DNA of 64,000 bases from Lepidostoma basale (GCA_022606425.2 JAHDVF020000755.1:372001-436000), one strand, 5' to 3'; counted from the stretch's first letter, positions 22,125-34,061 are shown. The notes: generated by a model not told the origin, from the sequence alone. Program-made: numbers and translations.

Positions 22125-22207
22125 TTCATAGATATTAAATCAAATTTTCATATGAAGCACTCACTTTGTGGTTAGATATTTTTTTCATAAATGTTTAGTT
22201 GTTGTAC

Positions 22208-22247
22208 TGTCCTGATGAAGCTTGGGTCCAAGCGAAACTAGTTGGCA
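22208..22247 (+). ncRNA. hammerhead-like motif (ACTAGT type) in obst-E intron 1
   Basis: Canonical core CTGATGA (22212-22218), one extra A, a perfect stem II GCTTGG/CCAAGC, GAAA and the palindrome ACTAGT, with T at the predicted cleavage position. Stem I pairs TGTC (22208-22211) with GGCA (22244-22247) through one G-T pair. Sense to the obst-E pre-mRNA. Relatives: 7487-7525 and a decayed one near 23668-23710. Confidence 0.5.
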
Positions 22248-22359
22248 TCAAATATAATAACCATACTATGGTTAAATAATTGTTTATTTATTTATTTTAT
22301 ATTTACAAAATTAAATCAATTTTGATATTATATAAAAGTATTTTAATTAAAGACTTAAA

Positions 22360-23020
22360 ACATTATCATTTAAAATAATTAAAGAAGTAATGTACAGATG
22401 AATAAATGTGTTTAAAAGAAAAAATAATAAGCAGAAAGCTTTTTATTAGATACATTTTTTTTGATAAAACTAAGGTGTTAACATCATAGAATTCCTCAAT
22501 GACAAATATTCGACGAATTCCACTTTTGAGTTTATTTTTCTCGACATATTTCGGACGTTTTGCACCTACATCATTGGTAGAACGATATAAAGATAAGTAT
22601 AGATTTTTTATGAATTTAAACACTGCTAGTATTTTTTTCACTTTTGAGTTTACTTTCCTCGACATACTTCGACGGTTTTACACCTTTGTCACCTAGAAAA
22701 CTATATAAAAAATGTTTATACCGTTCTGTCGATGATAAAGGTATTAGAAACAAGTCGAGAAAAAAGTGGAAAAACAGTGTTTTAATTCATAAACATTTTC
22801 ACTTTATTATACATTGATACACACAAGAGACATCTGTAAAATTTTCAAGGCCATCTTAGAACTGCCGGTTTCTACCGTCAGCTTGGTTCATTTAATCACT
22901 ACGTTAATCTTGGAGATTTTAATATTTATTTGAATAATTTCAGTACGTTGATTTAATTCTAAACTATTGTCTTACAATTGAAATACACCAAATCTTATTA
23001 GACCCGTTAACTAAAGTCTA
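22360..23020. other. obst-E intron 1, AT-rich repeats
   Basis: Two similar segments (CACTTTTGAGTTTATTTTTCTCGACATATTTCGGACG near 22520 and 22640), also seen at 495-550, look like one more dispersed repeat end. No coding sequence is recognised. Confidence 0.4.
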
Positions 23021-23026
23021 ATTAAA

Positions 23027-23531
23027 TTAACTAACTAACTAACCATCACGCCGTCTCCCCGAAGGGGTAGGTTGAAAGAATGGACTGCCACACTTTTCTT
23101 TCCTGACATATTTCTCTCGCTTCCTCAACATTCATACATCGTGTCATGCACGCGCGTCGATTTCTCTGACTCCTCACATGGCCGACATTCAATATTTGAT
23201 TTATTTGATCGTGCCACATTTCCTCGGTCTTCCTCTATTTCTGGTTCCATTTACATCATTAACAATTACCATTCTTTTTTCATTCATTCTTTCCATATGT
23301 CCAAACCATCTTAATGATCCTTTCATTATTTTGTTTATGACACCATCATTCGCACCGCATTCACTTATTATATTTTCATTCGACACTCTATCATACACAG
23401 AGTATCCACACATTCGTCTAAGAGATCTCATTTCTACTGCATTTATTCTACTTTCATCCTTCTTTTGCCAGTCCCATGCTTCGCTTCCATTCATAAGGGT
23501 CGGTAGAAGAACACCATTGTGCACTGCCAAG
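23027..23531 (-). mobile_element. LINE-A 3' fragment
   Basis: Minus strand. A 109-codon frame (23201-23530) encodes AVHNGVLLPTLMNGSEAWDW and SLRRMCGYSVYDRVSNENII, close to the 2577-3775 copy, so a young insertion. It is truncated at the NGALKV region. Confidence 0.8.
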
Positions 23532-23949
23532 TCTAATTAATCATATTTAATTTTAAACACCATTATCCGTGATATAACAATTATAATTGAAACCAACTAG
23601 GTTCACTTGTATCCAAATTGCAATCATTTTGAGCAATGTAAGAAATGCATACTGTTAATAATTATATTGCCCTGATGAATATTGGGTACAAGCAAAACTA
23701 GTATATCCAACATATCATGTTTAAATACAAAGTGTTTTAATTTATTTATAAATTTAAAAAGTGAGTGCTTCAAATAAAAATTAAGTTTAATGTTATTTTC
23801 ATGACTTTATGCTATCTTCCTAATTCTTTCTTCATTCATTCTTTCCATGTGTAATAACCATCTTAAAAACCCTTTCAATGCTTTGTTAATAACACTTTTA
23901 TATTCACTTCTTATAGTTGCTTTTGACAATCTATCTTATAAACATACCA

Positions 23950-24310
23950 CGGTTGTATTGTATAATCATGAGTGAATGACTCATTACATTTGATACTGTC
24001 TTAGAAAGCGAAATGTCATTCCCATAAATTATAATAAATTTTCTAGTTTTCATTTTATTCATCTTCTTCTTCTTCTTCCTTATTGTAGACCTATGTTGTC
24101 TGTTCTCCAGAGTCTTGCTCCTCCTGTGAGATAGATTCCCATCTGTCCTTCCATCTTTTAGGAGGTTTTCCACGAGGACGAGTCCCATGAGGGTGGTGTC
24201 CATTCTTTAAACCAGTCCCTTTTTCGCTGTCTGCTCCATCTTATTATATCCTCAACCTCACATCTCTCTCTTATTCTGGTGTTTCTCACACGATCCCTCG
24301 GTGTATTGCC
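23950..24310 (-). mobile_element. LINE-B fragment next to a repeat end
   Basis: 24060-24310 on the minus strand encodes VENLLKDGRTDGNLSHRRSK and the upstream RVRNTRIRERCEVEDIIRW-like region, ending in GAAGAAGAAG repeats. 23960-24055 is a GGCATTATC-type repeat end. Confidence 0.6.
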
Positions 24311-24394
24311 ATTTTTATTAATTATTTTATATGAGTTTTACTTCATTGTTCGAGAAACATTAAATAAGTAAATAACTTATTTTTAGCTGCCGAA

Positions 24395-24745
24395 ATCGGT
24401 CGGAACCAAACAAACTCTCTTCTCAGTCATATTCTTCATGATTGAGGGTCGTGTCCATCCTGTAAACTATTGACAATGGCACGCCATGCGCTCCTGTCAC
24501 CCGTCAGTCTCCAGGCTGCAGCTAATGAGAGACCAGTCAGATCCCTGATTTGAACGGACCAGTGGCTTGGTGGTCGTCCTTGTGGTCACCTTCCCTCCAC
24601 TTTGCCAATGATGATGAGCTTTTTAAGGTTGTCCTGATCTCTTCGGGCTATGTGTCCAAAATATTCCAGCACTCTTTGAAAGCACATCCGATAGAGTCTT
24701 GCCTTGATACTCAGCTGGTCAATGATTTCAAACACTTTCAATGAA
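24395..24745 (-). mobile_element. LINE 3' region, unassigned family
   Basis: GC-richer segment with reverse-strand features common to insect LINE ends (GACCACCAAGCCACTGGTCC reverse, CACAAGGACG). It has no open frame longer than about 60 codons. Confidence 0.4.
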
Positions 24746-24774
24746 TCTTTGTATGTATTATATACAGGGTGTTT

Positions 24775-25260
24775 ATTTTAGAGGTTTTGTTTTTAAACTG
24801 GCAACATTGTTTCTACAGACTGTCAATTTGACAGTTGACAGTTGATTTGTAGTCAATACGTTTTGCCATTCTACCATGAATAGACTGACGTCAGAACAGC
24901 GCTTACAAATTATGCAAATTTATTTTGAAAATCATGGTTCGGTTCGCCAAACTTATCGTGCACTACTTCCATTTTACGGTCGACATAATCGTTCATCCAA
25001 GCAACTTTTCAGAAGACCATGAATCATTTTCGCACCACATACACTTTAGTGGATAATACGCATCCACAAAGACGACAATTGTTGAAAATTGGACTTCACG
25101 ATTGCGCTTCATTCGAGCTAGCCGTGGCGCTCATATGCCCGAAATAATATTTAAATAATAATAGCATAAAATAAAGCAAATATCATTGGCATTAACATTA
25201 TTTTAAAGTGTTTTTTTTAATTTTGAATATGTTTCTATACCTCTAAAAAGAACACGCTAC
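24775..25260 (+). mobile_element. Tc1/mariner-like transposon remnant
   Basis: Similar ends: CAGGGTGTTTATTTTAGAGG on the left and the reverse complement of CCTCTAAAAAGAACACGCTA on the right, next to TA. Inside, MNRLTSEQRLQIMQIYFENH starts at 24876 and runs GSVRQTYRALLPFYGRHNRS before breaking. This is the N-terminal helix-turn-helix of a transposase family common in insects. The catalytic domain is deleted. Confidence 0.6.
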
Positions 25261-25870
25261 ATAGTATTTTTAATTATAATATATTCAAGGAACTTCTACT
25301 ATTTTGTTTTTCGTAACCAGCAACCATTTTTTCGTTTAATTATTTAAAAAAATTATACCGAATAACTCCGTAGAAACAGGCTTCTAAATTTTTATCTACA
25401 CGGAAATCAATCTAATTTGAAGCCTTGATATATCAATGATCGTTTCGTTTCCTTCAAAAATTATTTCAATATTTTCAACACGCAGGCATACCTTGGATAC
25501 GGTTTTAGTCATTACTGAAATCAGTGCAATAGTAAACGAGTTATGTTCGTTTGAAAGGAAGTTTACTCTTGAGCCGAATAGTACACTCGGCAACCAAAAA
25601 ACCGGTTCACAACGAAACAGGAAATATTAACAATAGCTTGAGACAAGCATATTCTTTCCTATTGTAAAATTAATATCGTGTGAAAAAAATTATGCCGAAA
25701 ACTTGCTAAAAATGGAATAATTTTATCCAATATTACACGGTTGAGAAACAATAAAAAATATCATAAAACAAAAGGTCGTTTCGTGTCGTTTCCCGAAGAG
25801 GTATGACCAGAGAATCTACTACCACACTTATTTATTGTTTCTTGAACACTGATGTAAAACTTCATATTAA
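25261..25870. other. obst-E intron 1, nothing recognised
   Basis: AT-rich; short frames only. No repeat match to the rest of the window apart from short runs near 25840-25870 (TTGTTTCTTGAACA) that resemble 13410 and 36750. Confidence 0.3.
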
Positions 25871-25879
25871 ATAATTAAT

Positions 25880-26455
25880 ACGAATGAAAACGTCAGTTTT
25901 CTAGAAGTTTTATTATATGTTATGGAAATGACTTGTTTTGCCCTTCTAAGGCATTATTTGACGAAACTTCAACTCGTTGCAGTTTATATAGACACACGTA
26001 GACTCAATCATGCACACATGATGGCGATTTTATTTTATATATAATACTTACAATCATAAGTCACTTTGAAATAAGTAAAATCATTTGAAAGAAGATGTTT
26101 TTCTTAGATACACTTTATTTCGTCCTACCTCAAATAACTTATTTTTGTTTTATATAATATCATTTAGTATCCCCTTACTATGTAATCATTGACATAAAAT
26201 TTCTTAAAGTTAAGTTACGAGTTCCAAGAAACACTTTACAATATTTCTGGACCTACCCAAATAATTCTTTGGTAAAAATGTATAAAGTCACATAAATTTT
26301 CGTTAATTACCATATTCTGCTCCATTTACTAGTGTATATAAACTGCAACGAGTTGAAGTTTCGTTACATTTGATAATGCCTTAGAAGGGCGAAACATGTC
26401 ATTCACATAAAATATAATAAAACTTCTAGAAAACTGACTTTTTCATTCGGATTAA
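25880..26455. repeat. 575-bp repeat with long inverted ends
   Basis: Outer arms (AATACGAATGAAAACGTCAG against CTGACTTTTTCATTCGGATT) and inner arms (GACGAAACTTCAACTCGTTG against CAACGAGTTGAAGTTTCGTT) are both inverted. Ends carry GGCATTATC-type hammerhead-like motifs, for example GCCTTAGAAGGGCGAAACATGTC at 26375-26400. A partner with inverted interior is at 15996-16540. Confidence 0.6.
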
Positions 26456-26909
26456 TCATATTAGCTAGATATTAGCGTATAAATATAAGCCGTTTTCATG
26501 TCATAAAACTTTGCATTGAGAACTCGCTTATGAAAAGCTTTTCATTCAATCGGAAGTTAAAATCATTTATAAAATCAATAAAAACTAAAATGCTTAATCA
26601 TAATTCAATATTAATAAAAATATGACTTGGTTCGTATCCAATGAAGCGTATAATAATATTTTTTGGTAGTCAGGTGACTGATTACGGAAGACAGGAAGTG
26701 AGACAGGTAAATGTAAAGTAAACTTTCATATTATTGCAATGGAAACTCTTCCGATCACCTGTTGAATGAAAAACAAAACGGAAACGAAACGCAGATGTTA
26801 CGCGAAATGACCAACCGGTCACACAACGAACAGTTTACGACAAAAAGTCGACAGTTCACGCCAATCTGTGGTCAATATTAAATATTTGATTGTATTGATT
26901 CAATTGTAT

Positions 26910-26970
26910 TGATTTCTTTCTGCCTACCCCTTCGGGGAGACGGCGTGCTGGTTAGTTAGTTAGTTAGTTT
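26910..26970 (+). mobile_element. LINE-A 3' tail only
   Basis: TTTCTGCCTACCCCTTCGGG, GAGACGGCGTGCTGG and four GTTA units. Extreme 5' truncation. Confidence 0.7.
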
Positions 26971-27223
26971 GATTCAATTGTTAACGGCTAACTTGTAGTT
27001 GGCAGTTAAACGACTGTCTTGAGTATCCGTAAAAATAATCTCAGATTTTTAAGATTCACAGAAATCTCTTAAAGAAAGTTCATTTTAAATAATAATTCAA
27101 ATGAACTTATTGAAAAGATAAGGCATTAAAACTGTAGAATTTCATAGTAATACACTTGGGAAATTTTAAATAGTTTTTTTTAATATATTGTCTTTCTTTC
27201 TTTAGTTTTTATAATATATATTA

Positions 27224-27262
27224 ACACCTGAAGATGGAGGTATCCTCCGAAAAACGTCGTGT
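27224..27262 (+). ncRNA. hammerhead-like motif (GGAGG type)
   Basis: Stem I ACAC/GTGT (27224-27227 with 27259-27262), core CTGAAGA, extra T, stem II GGAGG/CCTCC with loop TAT, then GAAA and GTC. The stem III palindrome has drifted to AAACGT. It lies within a repeat end at about 27110-27320. Confidence 0.5.
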
Positions 27263-27611
27263 TTTTTATATATATTTTGTGGATAATAAACAAAGTTATT
27301 ATCAATTTCCTAAGTGTCTAATTTAAATGAACTTCCTGGCAAACGGCCTTGGAACATTCTTCCTAACATAAGATGCATAAATGATCCGACTGATTTCCGA
27401 TCTAGAAGAAAACCCATATTTTAAATATTTCATAACCAATAAAAACTTGAATATTTTGTTCTATTATACTTTCAGATCATATTCGATCAGATCAGATACA
27501 GCATTCATATAATATTTAGATTTTTATAATTAAAACACGTCTTAATGCGTTCTTGGGGCGATTTCATCAGGCGCTTTAAAAGTTAGAATATTATTATTAT
27601 TATAACTATAA

Positions 27612-28215
27612 TAACTACTAACCATCACGCCGCACCCCGAAGGGGTAGGCAGAAATAATGGACTGCCACATTTTTCTTTCCTGACATATTTTTCTCGCTT
27701 TCTCAACATTCATACATCGTGTCTTTGTATTTCTCTGACTCCTCACGTGACCGACATTCAATATTTGATTAGTTTGATCGTGCCACGTTTTCCTCGGTCT
27801 TCCTCTATTTCTAGTTCCATTTACATCGTTAACATATACTTTTTTTACCTTTCTTTCTTCATTCATTCTTTCCATGTATCCAAACCATCTTAATGATCCT
27901 TTCATTATTTTGTTCATAACACCATCATTCGCACCGCATTCAATTCTTATATTTTCATTCGACACTCTATCATACAGAGTTTCCACATATTCGTCTAAGA
28001 GATCTCATTTCTAATGCATTTATTCTACTTTCATCATTCTTTTGCCATTTCCATGTTTCGTTTCCTTACATAAGGGTCATACATACTATTCACCAGGGCT
28101 TGTAGTTCATGCTCGTTGTCTGCAAGTAGAACCGCGTACAAGAGACAGCTTACTGACACTTCGCTTATTTTTGCACCTACATCCAACCAACCCTTTCAGC
28201 CCACTTGTCCATATA
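27612..28215 (-). mobile_element. LINE-A fragment reaching into the RT domain
   Basis: Minus strand; a 122-codon frame (27618-27986) covers RVSNENIRIECGANDGVMNK to the C-terminus. 28075-28205 adds the LLADNEHELQ region with a deletion of the YADD motif. Sense is opposite to obst-E. Confidence 0.75.
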
Positions 28216-28244
28216 TATTGTAGATAAAATAACAATAATAATAA

Positions 28245-28455
28245 TAATTATTATTGTTAAATTAAACGATGTTTTTAATAACTACTTCCTGTTTTGCTAT
28301 TATTTCGACAGTGACCGGTTTCGCAAGGCTGACTGGCATCGATAGACTGGTGACATGACATCAATCTGATCGACAGATTAGTGGGTCGATTCCAGCAAGC
28401 TAGGCAAAATCGGTCGCTGCGAAATAAAGATAAAGTAGAAGTAGTTATAATTATT
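28245..28455. repeat. inverted repeat with GACCGGTTTCG ends
   Basis: TTAAACGATGTTTTTAATAACTAC and its mirrored GTAGTTATAATTATTATTA bound an approximately 200 bp segment. The same ends occur at 31740-31895. Confidence 0.45.
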
Positions 28456-29060
28456 ATTATAATATTTTGTTGGATTGTTCTTCACATCATTACAGCGCGA
28501 GCCAAATCAATATAAAGGGTATAGCTATCATATTGATTCTTATGACATGTGATGCGTAGGATTGATGAGCTTAGAATAAAATGATTAAGGAGGCTCAAAC
28601 TCTTCTAGACCCTTACGGTAATACATAAGCAAGCATATATCAAATGAATTTTTACAATGCATATTTCAAAAGCACGAAAACATCGTACATTTCCTGCTAT
28701 GGTGTTAAAAAATCGGTAATATAGGCTTTCTACTGCATTGCAATTATAATGATGTAAGTGCATAGTTGATAGAGACGACCTTGCATTCTATATGATACAA
28801 CACAATTTTCGCTAAGCGCCTGTTTCCTCAGCTAAATTGCCGCTTAGTTAACGTTAAATCCACTTTGATAATTCTAAACGAAGTAAGTATTTATTGAGAA
28901 TATGAATTATACATAAACCTACATAATAACTTGAATATTTCGAAATAATTATAGATTACAATATATAATAACACTTATTTGTATTTTTAAATCTCTTTAT
29001 ATTCGATTTGCAGACATGTTACGGTTCTTGCCTTCTTCGATTAAAAAATAAAGTGTCATT
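28456..29060. other. obst-E intron 1, nothing recognised
   Basis: AT-rich, no open frame or family signature that I can name. Confidence 0.3.
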
Positions 29061-29067
29061 CTTATTT

Positions 29068-29350
29068 TTCTTCTTCTTCAAGTGCCCTGTCGGGTCCTTC
29101 CAACGTTGGCGATCACTTTGGCAAACCTATTCATGATGAAATGAATTTAAAATGAATTGTTATGAAAATACCAAGTGTTATTCTATAAACTTGTTACCTG
29201 CATCGTAGAATAGAAAATTTTGTCTTACCACAAAGTGAGTGCTTCATCTTCATATTCTTCTTCAAGTGCCGTGTCAGGTCCCTCCAACGTTAGCGAACTC
29301 CCCGACGTCCCTCTATTTTGCCCATGATTATCGACCAAAGGAGGTGGTAT
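29068..29350 (-). mobile_element. two short LINE-D 3' ends
   Basis: 29068-29150 and 29250-29350 each begin with TTCTTCTTCAAGTGCC and CCTCCAACGTT, the reverse complement of the LINE-D end (GGGACCCGATAGGGCACTTGAAGAAG). Confidence 0.6.
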
Positions 29351-29585
29351 CTTTCTCCCCTTGTAGTATATGACTCAGTGTGCTACATTTGCAAATATAT
29401 TTTCAGTGGCCCGAAACATGTTTATGAAAAGTGTTGTGAAAATACAATGATTTTCACTAGTTAAATGGTGGTGTACTTATTTTCTGAGGAGAGGATGACG
29501 AAAAGCGACGATTGTTATAATAAGGTTTAAGATGTGAGAACATGTCCAATAATCATTGGTCGGAAATATTCTAAAACCCTTTTAA

Positions 29586-30365
29586 CAGCCGTTGTCATCC
29601 ACTGCTAGACATAGGCCTCCCCCTGCTTCTCCACGTGTTCCTGTCTTGTGCCTTTCGCATCCAATCACCAGCAAATTTTCGAACATCATCGGATCATCGT
29701 ATGGGGTGTCTCCTTCTCTTCCTTCTGTCTTCGCGGGGCCTTCACTCCACTACCCTTTTGGACCATCTATCGTCTACCAATCTGGTAACATGTCCCGGAA
29801 ATGACCATTTGAGCTCAGTCTCGACGACATCTGTTACTCCCGTTATTCTACGTATTTCAGTATTTCTTTTCCGGTCTGAGAGTGTTTCCTCTGTGCTACA
29901 CAGAGTCTTCTTATGGTTGACTTGGTGAGGGTTAGCGTTTCTGCTCCATATGCCAGTACTGAAATTACTTTCAGACTTAAGATAATATTTCTATAGAATA
30001 ACTTCTTTAGATTGCCATATGCCGCCCACCCATGATAGATTCTCCTCTGAAGCTCAGTCTGATTATCTCTGGAGAGTAATATGATATTTCCAAGATACTT
30101 GTATTAATTGGCTTCTTCTATTTGCATCACCGAAGATCAGATCCGTCATTATTTTGTTATTGCTTGTATTAATACGGAGTTCTACTATTTTGTTTTTTCC
30201 GGGCGCTTTCAGCATGACACGTGCTTCATTCAGATCTTCTGATATCAATACAATGTCAACTACGAATCTTAAATTGTTTAAATTGATTCCGTCCACCTTG
30301 AATTTTTTTCTTCCCAGTTCAGATTTCAAAGACATATTCAAAAACGGATTTAAGTAATTTAGGGG
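29586..30365 (-). mobile_element. LINE reverse transcriptase fragment with changed catalytic box
   Basis: A 92-codon minus frame (30063-30341) encodes KFKVDGINLNNLRFVVDIVL ISEDLNEARVML and GKNKIVELRINTSNNKIMT. The catalytic FADD position reads FVVD, so the copy is dead. Upstream-to-downstream homology continues to 29586, ending in the CCACTGCTAGACATAGGCCT signature. Confidence 0.7.
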
Positions 30366-30794
30366 ATATAGTTTATCCTTCTCCCTAAATTATATATATT
30401 TAATATCATATCGTTTCTATTAAGTTGCAGTGAAGGCAAAACATTTCGATGTGAGTTTAATTTAAGTGTTTCTTTAATAAAACCATTCTAAAATCTGAAA
30501 GACACCGATTAACTAAGCATTGTTCCCAAGGCCAACGTGTCGACTATTTTTTGCTATCATTCACCTATAATGATATGTAATTTATTATCAAGTCTGCATT
30601 TAGATTTATTTAGATTTATTAGAGAGTTAATTTCAGATGAAAATATTAAAATAGATCCCAATTTGAATACTCACATGATTTTAAGAGAATTTTTGTAATA
30701 GTCCATTGTTTTGGCCGAAACATTGTGATACCTTAACATTTTAAACTTTTAAATTAAATAACTTTATTTTTTGTATCACAGTTGTATTTTATTT

Positions 30795-30838
30795 TACGCG
30801 ACAGCTGTTTCATCAACCTATGTTGACATCATCGGGTA
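30795..30838 (-). ncRNA. hammerhead-like motif (AGCT type), decayed core
   Basis: Minus strand CCGATGA, extra T, stem, GAAACAGCTGTCG. U4 of the core is changed. Confidence 0.35.
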
Positions 30839-30954
30839 TTAAAATAACATGTACGAGTATATCAAATGTAAAAATTTCGTGATTTTTCGAATCTTTATGT
30901 GTATTTGGTCCTATGTCAATATGAATAATTTCTTTGATATAATAACAAAAACAA

Positions 30955-31232
30955 AAACGAAACGCATGAACGAAGGAAGAATGGTTAAGAAAGTATTTGT
31001 TAACGGTGTGAATGGAGTACGGAGTCGTGGGAAACAGAGGAAAACTTAGTATGACTAAATTAATCCATTTTTAATGATCAGACATGTTAGAAGTCGGAAG
31101 AATCGACATGCGTGTATGACTCGCTGTAACGTGGAGGAAGCTATTGAGATGTCTCAGGATCGAGTAGTGTGGAGGTCCATTCTCTCAGCCAACCCCTTCG
31201 GGAAAACGAAGGGATGGTTTGTTCTTTGTTAA
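30955..31232 (+). mobile_element. LINE-A subfamily 2 fragment
   Basis: Encodes MNEGRMVKKVFVNGVNGVRS RGKQRKT, then frameshifted CMTRC and EEAIEMSQDRVVWRSILSA, ending TTCGGGAAAACGAAGGGATG with GTTTGTT. Confidence 0.65.
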
Positions 31233-31309
31233 TTTTAATTATTAACAAAACATATTTAGATAATCCATTGTTTTGATGGATACAATTTGATATTTAAACA
31301 TTATTAACT

Positions 31310-31600
31310 TAGGAAATTTAAAATAACTTTGTTTAATCCACTAATTATTAAAAAAATATTGAAAAATACGACATGTTTCGGAGGATACCTCTATCTTTAG
31401 GTGTAAAAATAATAATAAAAAAACTAAACAAAGAAAGACTAAATCTTTCTTTGTTAAGTTTTTTTTTATGTATCCTCCGAAACATGTAGTGTTTTCTAAT
31501 ATATTTTTTTTAATAATTAGTGTATTAAACAAAGTTATTTTGAATTTCTTAAGTATATTACTATGGAATCCCACGCTGTTATTGCCTTAATAAGTTCATA
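31310..31600. repeat. foldback pair of GGAGG-type ends
   Basis: Arms 31310-31455 and 31440-31600 are mirrored, including TAATCCACTAATTATTAAAA, ACATGTTTCGGAGGATACC and the AACAAAGAAAGACTAAA centre. Minus unit 31366-31404 and plus unit near 31480 both show GGAGG/CCTCC stems and GAAACATGT. Confidence 0.6.
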
Positions 31601-31739
31601 ATTAACTGTTTAATTGAAACACAATTGCTGATTGTATTGATATTGTATCCTCCGAAAAATTTCGTGTTTTCAATATTTTTTTTTTTAATAATTAGTGTTT
31701 TTAAGATAATCAAATGATTTTACTGAAATCTCTTGATGG

Positions 31740-31895
31740 AAGTTCATTTTAAATAATAATTAAATAAAACGATGTTTTTTAATTACTTCCACTTTTGTCT
31801 TTATTAAGACAGCGACCGTTATTAAGACAGGTCGCTGTCTAAATAAAGACAAAAGTGGAAGTAGTTAAAAAAAACATCGTTTTATTTAATTATTA
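31740..31895. repeat. hairpin, same family as 28245-28455
   Basis: AAACGATGTTTTTTAATTAC, TTCCACTTTTGTCTTTATTA and AGACAGCGACC are mirrored around 31812. Confidence 0.6.
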
Positions 31896-31974
31896 TTTAA
31901 TAATTAGTGGATTAAACAAAGTTATTTTCAATTTCTTAAGTATATTACTATGGAATCCCACATTGTTATTGCCT

Positions 31975-32722
31975 TAACTAACTAACTAACTAACCATCAC
32001 GCCGTCTCCCCGAAGGGGTAGGCAGAAAGAATGGACTGCCACACCTTTCTTTCCTGACATATTTCTCTCGCTTCCTCAACATTCATACATCGTGTCATGC
32101 ACACGCGTCGATTTCTCTGACTCCTCACATGGCCGACATTCAATATTTGATTTATTTGATCGTGCCACGTTTTCCTCGGTCTTCCTCTATTTCTGGTACC
32201 ATTTACATCATTAACATATAATTTTTTTACCATTCTTTCTTCATTCATTCTTCCCATATGTCCAAACCATCTTAATGATCCTTTCATTATTTTGTTCATA
32301 ACACCATCATTCGCACCGCATTCACTTCTTTTATTTTCATTCGACACTCTATCATACACAGAGTATCCACACATTCGTCTAAGAGATCTCATTTCTACTG
32401 CATTTATTCTACTTTCATCCTTCTTTTGCCAGTTCCATGCTTCTCTTCCATACATAAGGGTCGGTAGAAGAATACCATTGTGCACTGCCATTCTAGCTTT
32501 TTTGGATAGGTTTTTGTTTGCGATGACAACTTTAAGTGCACCATTCACTTTGTTGCCTGCCCCAACCCTTCTTTCAATATCCCCCTCCACTCTCCCATCT
32601 CTTGTAAACATACTACCTTAATACACAAACTCAACTACTTGCTCCAAGTTTTCACCATTCACGATAATGTTGCAGACTGTCGTGGTTTCTTCCTTTTCAA
32701 AAATCATTACCTTGGACTTATT
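31975..32722 (-). mobile_element. LINE-A fragment with long open frame
   Basis: The 204-codon minus frame 31997-32611 is uninterrupted from MFTRDGRVEGDIERRVGAGN to QERKVWQSILSAYPFGETA, giving the full family C-terminus. 32612-32722 extends into the NISVNGENLEQ region. Very close to the 2577-3775 copy, so probably a recent insertion, 5'-truncated. Lies 270 bp upstream of obst-E exon 2. Confidence 0.85.
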
Positions 32723-32992
32723 GCCTTAATAAGTTCATTATTAACTGTTTAATTCAAAACACAATTGTTGATTGTAATGATATTGTACTTTGAATCAGCT
32801 GCCGCGACTATGTTGTAGAAATTAAACCAATTGTGATATTTGAACACTATTTTACTTAAACAGTATAAAATATTTTTGATATATAGTAATATCAAAAACT
32901 AAAATATCGTTTCTTCTATGTTCGCCATACTTTGTGTTGTAGATGTTTTATTTAAGTAAAATACTTAACTATTGTTTTTAATTTGTTTTTAG

Positions 32993-33048
32993 ATGCCGGT
33001 GTCATCCTTCAGAATGCCCCTGCCTGCCCAGAACAGCACGGAGAACAG
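32993..33048 (+). CDS. obst-E: obst-E exon 2
   Basis: Acceptor GTTTTTAG, donor CAG/GTAATA. It encodes AGVILQNAPACPEQHGEQ: the signal-peptide cleavage area and first cysteine of CBM14 domain 1. Confidence 0.85.
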
Positions 33049-33244
33049 GTAATATAAGAGAAACAAACCAATCTTTTACTTTGTACTTAGAAAAAAATTC
33101 AGTCCATCTTATTAGTATGCAGCGTACATGTATTTTGTACAGTTCTTTGGTGATTAAATCCGAGAAAATAAAATCGTGTACCATTTTACAGGATGAAACA
33201 AAAAGAGTATTTCTCAAACAAATTTTATGTTCTTATTTATTTCT

Positions 33245-33690
33245 GACACTGAGAACGATAGCAGGTAAGACACTGAGGGATTGCGTGAGGAACACCAGAA
33301 TAAGAGAGATATGTGAGGTTGAGGATATTATAAGATAGAGCAGACAGCGAAAAAGGGACTGGTACGGTCATGTTCAAAGAATGGACTCCACCAGACTCCC
33401 CTATATTGCATTACATAATCAACCTCATGGGACTCGTCCTAGTGGAAGACCTCCTAAAAGATGGAAGGACAGCTGGGAATCTACCTCACAGGAGGAGCAA
33501 CTCTCTGGAGAACAGACCACATAGGTCTACAATAAGGAAGAAGAAGGAGAAGAAGATTTATTTCTGAATAGTGTGCTGATGATAATGATTTTGATTGAGT
33601 TCAATGGAATCGTGTTGAGAGGTATAGAAAGTCGTAGAAGTCAAGATGTAAAGTCTGCATTCAACACTGGACGACTGATGACTGATGATT
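33245..33690 (+). mobile_element. LINE-B fragment
   Basis: Encodes RTIAGKTLRDCVRNTRIREI CEVEDII and, after a frameshift, MGLVLVEDLLKDGRTAGNLP. A GAAGAAG tail lies near 33535-33560; 33570-33690 adds another LINE end (TTCAACACTGGACGACTGAT). Confidence 0.7.
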
Positions 33691-33734
33691 TGGTCAGAAA
33701 TAAAATTAAAAAAAATGGTAAAAGTACACACCGA

Positions 33735-34015
33735 AATAAGTCAAATTAAAGGAAGATACTCGTATATAAGCATTTGATGATGGTATCAAACTGCGAAAAT
33801 TAGACATGGAAATGAAAAAACAGACGAAATAGCTATACGCAGATGAGTTCGACAAGGCTGCATTTTGTCACCTCTATTGTTTAACTTGTATTCCAATCAA
33901 GTCTTCCAATAATTGGAATACAAGTTAAAAAAAACTCCAGCCTGGGAGTGAAGGTTAATGGGGTTATTGTTAATAACGTCAGGTATGCTGATTTTGTACC
34001 TCTCCATCGAAAACA
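33735..34015 (+). mobile_element. LINE RT fragment with internal small duplication
   Basis: 33850-33900 reads VRQGCILSPLLFNLYSNQ, a reverse transcriptase motif (palm, before the catalytic box). The text then turns back on itself at AACTTGTATTCCAATCAAGT/AATTGGAATACAAGTT. 33940-34000 reads LGVKVNGVIVNNVRYADFV, with YADD lost. Confidence 0.55.
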
Positions 34016-34061
34016 ATATTTTTTATCAAAACATGATGATTTCTCAGCGTAGAATTAAGGG

